Below are positions 13,691 to 20,477 of a stretch of DNA of 20,477 bases, piece after piece. How positions within the stretch are numbered: position 1 is the stretch's first letter; every line of letters begins with the position of its first letter. The translations under genes and the position numbers were made by a program. Origin of the DNA: MGBC163016 sp964649145. Lineage in GTDB: Bacteria > Actinomycetota > Coriobacteriia > Coriobacteriales > Eggerthellaceae. Under the pieces are notes generated by a model that was not told the DNA's origin, did not search any database, and saw only the letters and a list, made by a program, of their open reading frames with translations. The stretch covers positions 1 to 20,477 of the forward strand of contig CAZYOQ010000024.1 of the NCBI GenBank assembly GCA_964649145.1. Reading direction: 5' to 3'.

Positions 13691-15408
13691 ATCGCCTCGG
13701 CCACCCTGATTCCATCTACTGCCGCGCTCATGATTCCGCCAGCATAACCTGCCCCTTCCCCGCAAGGATACACCCCTTCGGTGCACACAGAGCACATGTC
13801 GTCTTCATTGCGTAGAATTCTCACCGGCGAAGAAGACCTGGCCTCAAGTGCTGTGAGCACGGCTTGCCCATCTTCAAACGCTCTAAGCTTAGACCCAAAA
13901 GCGGGCAAAGCTTCAGCTATCGCCGATCCCATAAAATCGGGAAGGCAATCATGAAGGTCGACCCATGCAAGTTCACGAGGATACGTAGGAATAACTTTTC
14001 TAGAGGGAAGACCTGCACTACCCTCAAGAAACCCTTCGACCGTTTGCACCGGAGCAGTGTAAGGCACATTTGTCTTACTGAGACCCAAGTTATAGGCGGC
14101 GCGTTCCATCTCCTGCTGAAATCTCATGCCCTCAAGCACGTCATCTCCCGGCAGGTCGTCTGGGCGAATCTCAACCAAAATCGCACTATTGCCATTTTCT
14201 CCGTCGCGGGCATGCTCGCTCATACCGTTGACGCAAACGCCCCCCTCTTCGCTTGCCGCTGCAACCACCTTGCCTCCAGGACACATGCAAAATATATACA
14301 CGCCGCGTCCGTCAGCATTTCGAAGCGCAAGCTTATAGTCAGCAGCACCTAAGGCAGGGTGATTCGCAAACTTGCCATATTGAGATCTATCCAGGTCTTT
14401 TTGCAAGTGTTCGATGCGCACCCCTGCTGCAAAAGGCTTGCGTTGCATCTGTATTCCAAGCGAGTCAAGCATCGCGAAAGTATCGCGAGCAGAATGGCCT
14501 ATTGCAAGCACGCAAATATTTGTGGGAAAAGCCTCTGAAGCGCCCTTGCTACCATCGTCATTTATATGACAAACACAAATGCTAGATACCCTAGAGTACC
14601 CGAGCCCTGCCTTGTTTACATTTGTATCAGACTTATCAAGCTCTATGTCTTCAAGCTTTGTATTGAAGAGGAAATCGCCGCCCGCTTCTTTAATTGCATG
14701 TGTAAGGTTTTGCACAACGACTAAAAGCTTATCGGTGCCAATATGAGGCTTGGCATCAACTAGGATGTCTTCTGGAGCACCCGCATTCACAAACTCTTGC
14801 AAAACATGTCGAATATGCGGGCTTTTGATACCAGAATTCAGCTTTCCATCGGAAAAAGTGCCAGCGCCACCCTCGCCAAATTGCACGTTAGAGTTAACGT
14901 TAAGCCTTCCGCCTTCTGCAAACTTCTCGATATCGCGCATGCGCTCAATTGCAGGCTTGCCGCGCTCAATAACTAAGGGGCGAAGTCCTGCACGCGCCAA
15001 ATACAATGCACAGAAAAGCCCAGCAGGCCCTGCCCCAATCACAATGGGGCGCAAGTATCCTGCCTCATTCGCGACACTGCCTAGATTCACTACCTCTAAA
15101 GATGCAGGCGCTTCATACGGCTTTACAGAAACTCCCTTTCCAAGTTTCAAGCCCGAAATTTCGCTGGCGTCTAAACCGCTAACGTCAGCAAGTATGCTCA
15201 AGACAAAATGGACATCCGATTTGCGTCTTGCATCAACGCTTCGCCTTAGAATGCGCACTTCCCCGACATTCACTTTGTTTTGGCTGGCTTTGCGCAAGCT
15301 TGCTTTATCCAAGCCGCACGCCTTGAAAATTTCACGTTTCAGCGCCTCGCCATTTTGAGGAAGCATCGCATCAAGACTTACTGAAACGTTTGAGAATTGA
15401 ATCTTCAT
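13675..15408 (-). CDS. FAD-dependent oxidoreductase, COG2509-like
   Basis: A 577-residue predicted flavoprotein of unknown substrate. An N-terminal domain of about 110 residues (including LRRSVDARRKSDVHFVLSI) is followed by a Rossmann FAD-binding motif, IGAGPAG at 124-130, then GEGGAGTFSDGKLN at 178-191, and ends with CGEGAGYAGGIMSAAVDGIR, the second FAD contact. This domain order matches the uncharacterised FAD-dependent dehydrogenase family (COG2509) found next to housekeeping genes in many bacteria. Several Cys and Gly residues (IFCMCPGGKVVAA near 370-382) may form part of an active site. It starts 9 bases after the stop of the HI0933-type gene and overlaps the tsaC-like gene by 16 bases, so it is in the middle of an operon. 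Substrate not inferable. Confidence 0.9.
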   Translation of the reverse strand: MKIQFSNVSVSLDAMLPQNGEALKREIFKACGLDKASLRKASQNKVNVGEVRILRRSVDARRKSDVHFVLSILADVSGLDASEISGLKLGKGVSVKPYEAPASLEVVNLGSVANEAGYLRPIVIGAGPAGLFCALYLARAGLRPLVIERGKPAIERMRDIEKFAEGGRLNVNSNVQFGEGGAGTFSDGKLNSGIKSPHIRHVLQEFVNAGAPEDILVDAKPHIGTDKLLVVVQNLTHAIKEAGGDFLFNTKLEDIELDKSDTNVNKAGLGYSRVSSICVCHINDDGSKGASEAFPTNICVLAIGHSARDTFAMLDSLGIQMQRKPFAAGVRIEHLQKDLDRSQYGKFANHPALGAADYKLALRNADGRGVYIFCMCPGGKVVAAASEEGGVCVNGMSEHARDGENGNSAILVEIRPDDLPGDDVLEGMRFQQEMERAAYNLGLSKTNVPYTAPVQTVEGFLEGSAGLPSRKVIPTYPRELAWVDLHDCLPDFMGSAIAEALPAFGSKLRAFEDGQAVLTALEARSSSPVRILRNEDDMCSVCTEGVYPCGEGAGYAGGIMSAAVDGIRVAEAICASL

Positions 15409-15417
15409 CTGACAAGC

Positions 15418-16773
15418 CTAGAAGCCAAGACTTTGCGCAGCATCGCTACCAGCAAGTAGCCCTGTTGCAAATGCCCAGTTGAGGTTGTAGCCACCGCATG
15501 GACCATCCACGTCTAGCGCCTCGCCTATCACGTAGAGGCCATCCATATTCTTAGATTGCAAGGTTCTGTGGTCGAATGCTGAAACATCAAACCCGCCTCT
15601 CTGAACTTGCGCATGTTCGCAGTCTGCCGGTTCATCAATTGTGAAATCGAGCGCAACTAGCACTTGCCCAAGCTTGGACAAAACCTCTTTCGAACACACT
15701 TCATCGGCTTGTACGTGAGCTTTCTGGGCAATTACATCAGCCAACCTAGGCAGAACCATTCCGCGAAGAAGAGCTGCAACCGTTGGGTTTTTGCCATAAG
15801 TCTCTTTCAGGATAATCTTTCGGCTCTCGAGTATTTTTTCGATTTCGCTGCCCCGGCAATCGGGGAACATATTTAAGCGCAAAGTATCGCCCGTACTCAT
15901 ATAGCGAGATAAATTAAACGCGCAAATGCCAGATATGCCATATTTGCGAAACATAGCCTCGCCGATTTCAACGGCCACAATCTGGCCATCACGAAGAATA
16001 GACAGCTCGCACTTGATGCGTATATTCTTAAGCCGACTTGTAATCTTTCGCCCATCGCTATCCAGACCTATTGGGCAAAGAACAGGACGCATTTGCACAA
16101 AAGGAGCAACACCACTTGGAAGCATTCCTTCGCAAACCTTTCCGCCACATGCCAAAATCACCTTATCGGCGCGCTCAAATGTGCCATCAACCATGCGCAT
16201 TGTGATTCGGCTTGATGATTTCCTTATCTCATCAATGCATTCAAGTGATGAATTAAGGTGGACATTAACATCCAAACGCTCCAACTCGCTTTTCAGTACC
16301 TCAAGCACAGAAGACGACTTGTTTGCCCTAGGGTAAAGCCTTCCTTCGGCCTCTTCCACATACATAAGACCATGGCGCGCGAACCACGAGACCACTCCGC
16401 TTTCGTTCACGCCATTTTCGTTAGCGCCTTTTTCGTTCGAGTCACTTTTGCTCACGCCTTTTTCGTTCACGCCACTTTTGTTAGCGCCACTTTCGTTAAC
16501 GTTACCGAATGCTGTATCCGACTCAAGCAGCACAAGACGCGCGAAGTCGCTGTTCCTATAAAGGCTTGAATCTATATGTGCATTACTGAAATTGCAGCGC
16601 CCATTGCCCGATGCGAGAATAGGACGCCCAATCTTGTCTGTCGCCTCATATATATGTATCTCGACAGCATCGACAGGCATGCCATGCGCACGCACCTTTT
16701 CAGCTGCCGAAATAGCCGCAACAAGACCTCCGGCTCCCCCACCAATAATCGCTATTTTTTTGTTGTTTTCCAT
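15418..16773 (-). CDS. HI0933/YhiN (BaiN)-type NAD(P)/FAD-dependent flavoprotein with internal repeat
   Basis: A 451-residue predicted flavoprotein. MENNKKIAIIGGGAGGL opens with the dinucleotide-binding GGGAGG (11-16). LASGNGRCNFSNA at about 53-65 is the HI0933 family signature, EGRLYPRANKSSSVLEVL follows the insertion, and the C-terminus has LYVIGEALDVDGPCGGYNLN with the second FAD contact. Members include E. coli YhiN and clostridial BaiN; a bile-acid role is known only for the latter and is not implied. Residues 93-127 are seven five-residue repeats (NESGA-type, encoded by 16393-16497) inserted in a surface loop. The start at 16773 is chosen because homologues begin at the same point; ATG at 16818 is possible. 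Neither has a clear ribosome site. Confidence 0.9.
   Translation of the reverse strand: MENNKKIAIIGGGAGGLVAAISAAEKVRAHGMPVDAVEIHIYEATDKIGRPILASGNGRCNFSNAHIDSSLYRNSDFARLVLLESDTAFGNVNESGANKSGVNEKGVSKSDSNEKGANENGVNESGVVSWFARHGLMYVEEAEGRLYPRANKSSSVLEVLKSELERLDVNVHLNSSLECIDEIRKSSSRITMRMVDGTFERADKVILACGGKVCEGMLPSGVAPFVQMRPVLCPIGLDSDGRKITSRLKNIRIKCELSILRDGQIVAVEIGEAMFRKYGISGICAFNLSRYMSTGDTLRLNMFPDCRGSEIEKILESRKIILKETYGKNPTVAALLRGMVLPRLADVIAQKAHVQADEVCSKEVLSKLGQVLVALDFTIDEPADCEHAQVQRGGFDVSAFDHRTLQSKNMDGLYVIGEALDVDGPCGGYNLNWAFATGLLAGSDAAQSLGF
16393..16497 (-). repeat. Coding minisatellite, 7 x 15 bp
   Basis: Seven contiguous 15-base units encode NESGA, NKSGV, NEKGV, SKSDS, NEKGA, NENGV and NESGV in order along the protein (coding direction from 16497 to 16393). 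Units share the pattern AAC-GAA-Arr-GGC-Gyn, with one diverged unit (SKSDS, 16438-16452). The array keeps the reading frame, since each unit is five codons. Confidence 0.92.
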
Positions 16774-16776
16774 CTT

Positions 16777-16789
16777 TGTATACGATACA
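16777..16789. promoter_or_regulatory. Short palindrome before the flavoprotein gene
   Basis: TGTAT (16777-16781) and ATACA (16785-16789) form an inverted repeat with a 3-base spacer, 3 bases upstream of the ATG at 16773 and inside the divergent gap to the ABC ATPase gene. It could bind a regulator acting on either gene, but such short palindromes also arise by chance. Confidence 0.25.
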
Positions 16790-16862
16790 TCAGCTTGTTG
16801 ATTATTCGAGGATATCATCGACGTGCCGGCCTATTCATAGCGCAAGCGCCTACAATAAGGCG

Positions 16863-18353
16863 ATGCAGTCTATTGCCAACATACTCTCTTTTACAAACGT
16901 GTTCTTCGCGTATAACGCAAATGCGCAAACACCCCCAAATTCCGATAACCTAAGCCCTATTCTTGACGGAGTTTCCTTCGATATCAAACAAGGCGAGTTC
17001 GTTGCACTTATGGGAAAAAACGGATCGGGGAAATCGACCATAGCAAAGATGGCTGATGCCTTTTTGCTACCCTCATCGGGAAGCGTGACGGCAAACGGGC
17101 AAGACATTGCTAAAATTGCCGAGGCGGGAACAGACGCGCTGCTCAGATTTAGATGCGACATAGGCTTCGTACAGCAAAACCCCGACAACCAATTCGTAGC
17201 AACACGCGTAATAGATGAAGTAGCTTTTGGACCAAGTGGGCTTGGAATTTCAAAAGATGAAGTGCTAGATCGGGTAAATGAAGCACTTTCGCAAGTAGGC
17301 GCCCTTGACCTTGCCGATCGCGATGTGAACACGCTTTCCGGCGGCCAAAAGCAGCGCATAGCCATTGCCGATGCCCTTGCCATGCGACCAAAAATATTTA
17401 TCTTCGACGAACCTACATCCATGCTCGACGAATCCGGCAAGACGGAGGTCATGCAGATAATCCACAATCTGCATAAAAGCGGAACTACCATCTTGCTTAT
17501 CACTCATTCTGTAGAAGAAGCGCTACATGCCGATCGCATTCTTGAAATCGCTAAGGGACAAATCACGGAACCAGACGATGTTCGCTCTATTGAAGATAAG
17601 GCCTTCGATCACGTCTACAAACTCGCTGAAAGTCAAACCACCAAACAGCAAGGCCAAAAAACGCTTGAAACCATTATTGACTTTAGAGAAGTTTCATTCG
17701 AGTATGACGATACAAACGACCTTGTAAACGGGATTATGGGAATTCCACCACGGGTTCATCCCGTATTTATGAACCTTGACTTAAAAGTATACGCACGCGA
17801 ACTTTTATGTATAACAGGTCCCAACGGAAGCGGAAAAAGCACCTTAGCTGCGCTAATGAATGGGCTTTTGCGCCCAAGTTCTGGCGAGGTACGAGTGTTT
17901 GATGTCCCAACTTCTAGCAGGTCAGGCGCAAATGCAGCAAGGCGGCATGTAGGTGTCTGCTTTCAATATCCAGAGCGAAACTTCTTCTGTCAAAACGTGC
18001 TTGAAGAGGTAGCCTTCGGGCCAAAACGCACAGGACTTTCAAAAGACGAAGCACAAGCTGCCGCGGTACAAGCCTTAAGCGCGGTAGGAATCAACTCAGA
18101 AACAATAATGCAGTCAAGCCCATTCGATATATCGGGCGGAATGCAAAGGAAAGTCGCGTTTGCAAGCATACTTTCCATGAAGCCCGATGTACTGGTTGCC
18201 GATGAACCCTGTGCCGGGCTTGATATCGACTCTCACGCTGAATTCATCGAATTGATGCTCCATCTCAAATTAAGCGGTCTTGCGATAGTCATGATCACCC
18301 ACGATAAGCGAGATATCAAAATTCTGGCTGATAGAGTTCACTTTATGCGTTAA
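16863..18353 (+). CDS. Fused double ABC ATPase, EcfA1-EcfA2-like energy-coupling factor protein
   Basis: A 496-residue protein with two complete ABC ATPase domains. Domain 1: Walker A GKNGSGKST (51-59), Q-loop QQNPDNQF (104-111), signature LSGGQKQR (158-165), Walker B IFIFDEP (178-184), H-loop His215. Domain 2: Walker A GPNGSGKST (319-327), Q-loop region FQYPERNFF (367-375), signature ISGGMQRK (423-430), Walker B VLVADEP (443-449), His480. The QNPDNQ and QYPE Q-loops are typical of the two EcfA ATPases of group II vitamin/metal uptake systems, here in one chain. No membrane EcfT or substrate (S) component lies beside it, so the substrate is unknown. The ATG at 16863 is preceded by AAGG only 2 bases away. 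The gene diverges from the flavoprotein gene and is 38 bases before the MFS gene. Confidence 0.9.
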   Translation: MQSIANILSFTNVFFAYNANAQTPPNSDNLSPILDGVSFDIKQGEFVALMGKNGSGKSTIAKMADAFLLPSSGSVTANGQDIAKIAEAGTDALLRFRCDIGFVQQNPDNQFVATRVIDEVAFGPSGLGISKDEVLDRVNEALSQVGALDLADRDVNTLSGGQKQRIAIADALAMRPKIFIFDEPTSMLDESGKTEVMQIIHNLHKSGTTILLITHSVEEALHADRILEIAKGQITEPDDVRSIEDKAFDHVYKLAESQTTKQQGQKTLETIIDFREVSFEYDDTNDLVNGIMGIPPRVHPVFMNLDLKVYARELLCITGPNGSGKSTLAALMNGLLRPSSGEVRVFDVPTSSRSGANAARRHVGVCFQYPERNFFCQNVLEEVAFGPKRTGLSKDEAQAAAVQALSAVGINSETIMQSSPFDISGGMQRKVAFASILSMKPDVLVADEPCAGLDIDSHAEFIELMLHLKLSGLAIVMITHDKRDIKILADRVHFMR

Positions 18354-18391
18354 CATGGGTTGTTTTCACATTAAGTAAATAGAGGTGTTTC

Positions 18392-20335
18392 ATGGGACTT
18401 ACTTCCACTCAGAAAAAAGCTGTTGTAGTGCTTCTTGCAGGTGCTGTCTTGGTCGTTTTGAACCAAACTTTGCTATCCCCCGCACTGCCTGTAATCATGA
18501 AGGACATGTCGGTTGACGCTACAACGGTTCAATGGCTCACAAGCGGCTATTCGCTTGTAGAGGCGGTAATTATTCCGCTGTCCGCCTTTCTCATGGGAAG
18601 GTTCGGATCAAGAAAACTTTTCATTGGCGGCCTTTGCATATTCTGCGCAGGCACGCTTCTTGCCGCGTTTTCCCCTTTCTTTATCCTATTGCTTTTAGGA
18701 CGCATGCTTCAGGCTTCGGCCACAGGGTTCGTGATGCCGCTTGTGTTCACTAGCATCCTTATAATCTTTCCGCGCGAACACCGTGGAACCGCGATGGGCG
18801 TCGTTTCGCTGGTAATTGGGTTTGCACCGGCAGTTGGCCCATCTGTGTCAGGTGTGCTTGTCGAGACGATTGGCTGGAGGGCGCTTTTTGTGGTCGTCGC
18901 TGTGCTTGCAGTGATAATCATTCTTGGCGCCGTGTTCAATTTGCCTAACAAAGGCGATTTCGAAAAGACTACTTTCGACAAGCCATCTGTTGTACTTTCG
19001 TCTTTAGGCCTGTTAATGCTGCTGTTCGGCCTATCGTCTATTACTTCTTCAGACAACGTTCTTATCGACCTGATCTTGATTGTAGCCGGAGTCGTTCTTA
19101 TAGGGTTTTTCGTCAAACGGCAGTTCAAACTTCCTGTTCCGTTTTTGCGAGTGCAGGTATTGAAGTCGCGCAACTACCGTACGACTGTCATTGTCGTTGC
19201 ATGCTTCCAGATGGGAATTGTTGGAACCGGAGTTCTTTTGCCTATATTCCTTCAGAATCTTTTGGGAGTCTCGCCACTTCAAACTGGCTTGATAATGTTG
19301 CCAGGAGCAATTATCGGGGCTGTCACCGCGCTGCTAGCCGGCAGGCTTTTCGACAAATTAGGTGTTAGAAAGCTTGCACTTCCTGGCACGCTTCTTGCAT
19401 TCATTGGCGGAATTGGACTTATAACTTACAGCCTCGACACGCCAATATTTTGGGTGATCTGCGTTTATTCCATCATGGCTTTAGGTCTTGAATCGACTAT
19501 GACGCCTTTGAATACGTGGGGCATAAACTCGCTCGACAACAGCGTCATACAGCATGCAAGCGCCACTTCAAATACCATCAACCAGGTAGCAGCATCTCTT
19601 GGCACTGCTATTCTCGTGTCGCTTTCAGCAACGTCTGCTTTCATCTATCCTGATCTGCCTGCAGCCGAACAAGAAATGGCAGGCATTCATATATCGTTTC
19701 TCTTCACGGCAATCATGCTTGCAGCCATGGTAATTCTAGTTTTTGCGGTTGTGAAAGATTCTGAGAACAAGCCTTTAGAACAAGCCAGCTATGCACAAGA
19801 AAATATAGAGCTTATACCTACTATGGTCGGACGATCGGTTACAGTAGGCGATGTCATGAACAAAGACCCCCATTTCGTCACATCTGCAACTACGATTCGC
19901 GACGTGGCATCCATTCTCACGAAGTACAAAACATCTGGCGTTCCAGTAATCGACGCAGAACGTAAGGTCATTGGCTTTATATCCGACGGCGACATCATGA
20001 AATACATCGGAAGAAACGATACCACCATCCTCGATCCGTCGCTCATGCTCTATCAAATACAAGATAGCGAGAATTTCCCAACACGTATCTCCAACTTATT
20101 CGGTATGGAAACCTTAAGCGTTGCCACACGAAAGGTTATTTCCGTTGACGTTTCTACCCCGCTTGAAGACGCTTGCCGTCTTCTTGCTGAAAAACGTTTG
20201 AAAAAGGTTCCCGTTGTTAGAGAGAACGTGCTTGTTGGCTCGCTTTCGCGAAGCGACATCATCCGAAATACGATGACAAACCTTGCGCGAATAGAAAAGG
20301 ATGCTCTCGAAGGGTCACAAAAGCAAGAGATTTAG
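18392..20335 (+). CDS. DHA2-type MFS transporter fused to a CBS-domain pair
   Basis: A 647-residue protein in two parts. Residues 1-455 form a major facilitator of the 14-helix drug/H+ antiporter (EmrB/QacA-like) type. TM1 carries LNQTLLSPALPVI (22-35; Asn24 in place of the more usual Asp); MGRFGSRKLFIGG (68-80) is motif A, with a second copy at 317-330, and GFAPAVGPSVSGVL (143-156) resembles antiporter motif C. Residues 481-540 (VGDVMNKDPHFVTSATT..., GFISDGDIMKYIG) and about 574-628 (VPVVRENVLVGSLSRSDIIR) are two CBS domains, expected to form one Bateman module on the cytoplasmic side that could sense adenine nucleotides. The ATG at 18392 has GAGGTG 4 bases upstream. It follows the double ABC gene by 38 bases and may be co-transcribed. 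Substrate unknown. Confidence 0.93.
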   Translation: MGLTSTQKKAVVVLLAGAVLVVLNQTLLSPALPVIMKDMSVDATTVQWLTSGYSLVEAVIIPLSAFLMGRFGSRKLFIGGLCIFCAGTLLAAFSPFFILLLLGRMLQASATGFVMPLVFTSILIIFPREHRGTAMGVVSLVIGFAPAVGPSVSGVLVETIGWRALFVVVAVLAVIIILGAVFNLPNKGDFEKTTFDKPSVVLSSLGLLMLLFGLSSITSSDNVLIDLILIVAGVVLIGFFVKRQFKLPVPFLRVQVLKSRNYRTTVIVVACFQMGIVGTGVLLPIFLQNLLGVSPLQTGLIMLPGAIIGAVTALLAGRLFDKLGVRKLALPGTLLAFIGGIGLITYSLDTPIFWVICVYSIMALGLESTMTPLNTWGINSLDNSVIQHASATSNTINQVAASLGTAILVSLSATSAFIYPDLPAAEQEMAGIHISFLFTAIMLAAMVILVFAVVKDSENKPLEQASYAQENIELIPTMVGRSVTVGDVMNKDPHFVTSATTIRDVASILTKYKTSGVPVIDAERKVIGFISDGDIMKYIGRNDTTILDPSLMLYQIQDSENFPTRISNLFGMETLSVATRKVISVDVSTPLEDACRLLAEKRLKKVPVVRENVLVGSLSRSDIIRNTMTNLARIEKDALEGSQKQEI

Positions 20336-20342
20336 TCGGCTT

Positions 20343-20477
20343 CTAGAAGTCAATAAGATCGTAGATGATCCCAGCTTCTTCCATCTGGATTAGCCATTCT
20401 CTAGGAGAAAGAGCCGGGATCTTCGATTGCGCAAAGCCGCTTTGGTCGCGCGTAATAATGAAGTCGGCATTAAGTCG
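20343..20477 (-). CDS. PIN-domain protein, C-terminal part (runs off right edge)
   Basis: Forty-five codons are visible, ending at the stop at 20345-20343. The product contains ADFIITRDQSGFAQSKIPAL followed by SPREWL, closely matching the C-terminal core of PIN-domain (PilT/VapC-like) ribonucleases, where the Asp of ITRD is one of the acidic metal ligands. It would be a toxin or RNase; a paired antitoxin gene, if any, lies upstream outside the window. It converges with the MFS gene with a 7-base gap and no evident terminator. PIN identity is by motif only. Confidence 0.75.
   Translation of the reverse strand, partial: RLNADFIITRDQSGFAQSKIPALSPREWLIQMEEAGIIYDLIDF

Noticed and set aside
14750..15358. 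202-codon open frame on the plus strand
   Set aside because: Antisense to the COG2509-type flavoprotein gene with no motif or ribosome site.
16850..17503. 217-codon open frame on the minus strand
   Set aside because: Antisense to the first ATPase domain of the double ABC protein, whose motifs are unmistakable.

Overview
The window looks like a chromosomal stretch of an anaerobic actinobacterium of the class Coriobacteriia (Eggerthella/Slackia/Cryptobacterium-like). That is inferred from protein style, a base composition near 50% GC by eye, frequent GTG/TTG starts and a short membrane protein in front of atpB. No species is assigned. Nearly everything lies on the minus strand; only two genes near the right end are on the plus strand.

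Reading leftwards (minus-strand transcription), region A (about 4523 to 1) starts with a consensus -10 box, then tRNA-Leu(UAA), then leuC, leuD, leuB and hisS (cut by the left edge). leuCDB encode the isomerase and dehydrogenase steps of leucine synthesis. leuA is not in the window. A multi-stem inverted-repeat structure fills much of the leuD-leuB gap.

Region B (about 11691 to 4536) is a complete F-type ATP synthase operon: a small AtpI-position membrane protein, then atpB, atpE, atpF, atpH, atpA, atpG, atpD, atpC, closed by an 11-bp-stem terminator. The genes abut or overlap, and the starts of atpB, atpE, atpF and atpA are non-ATG. The c subunit lacks the Na+ ligands, so H+ coupling is expected. 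It also carries an unusual CxxCC cluster next to its polar loop. The b subunit has a signal-peptide-like N-terminus.

Region C (about 16773 to 11969) is a housekeeping and redox cluster: an HI0933/YhiN-type flavoprotein with an internal 15-bp x 7 coding repeat, a second large FAD-dependent protein (COG2509-like), a TsaC/Sua5-type threonylcarbamoyl-AMP synthase and ribose-5-phosphate isomerase B. The last three are tightly linked. After a repeat-rich gap comes a dCMP deaminase.

Region D is transcribed on the plus strand: a single-chain double ABC ATPase resembling a fused EcfA1-EcfA2 pair, and a 647-residue MFS exporter-type protein with a C-terminal CBS-domain pair. A minus-strand PIN-domain gene enters from the right edge.

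No phage, IS element, CRISPR array or rRNA was seen. The items most worth a second look are the MFS-CBS fusion, the in-frame minisatellite in the flavoprotein, the tRNA-Leu-leu operon arrangement, the leuD-leuB RNA structure, and the atypical c and b subunits of the ATP synthase.
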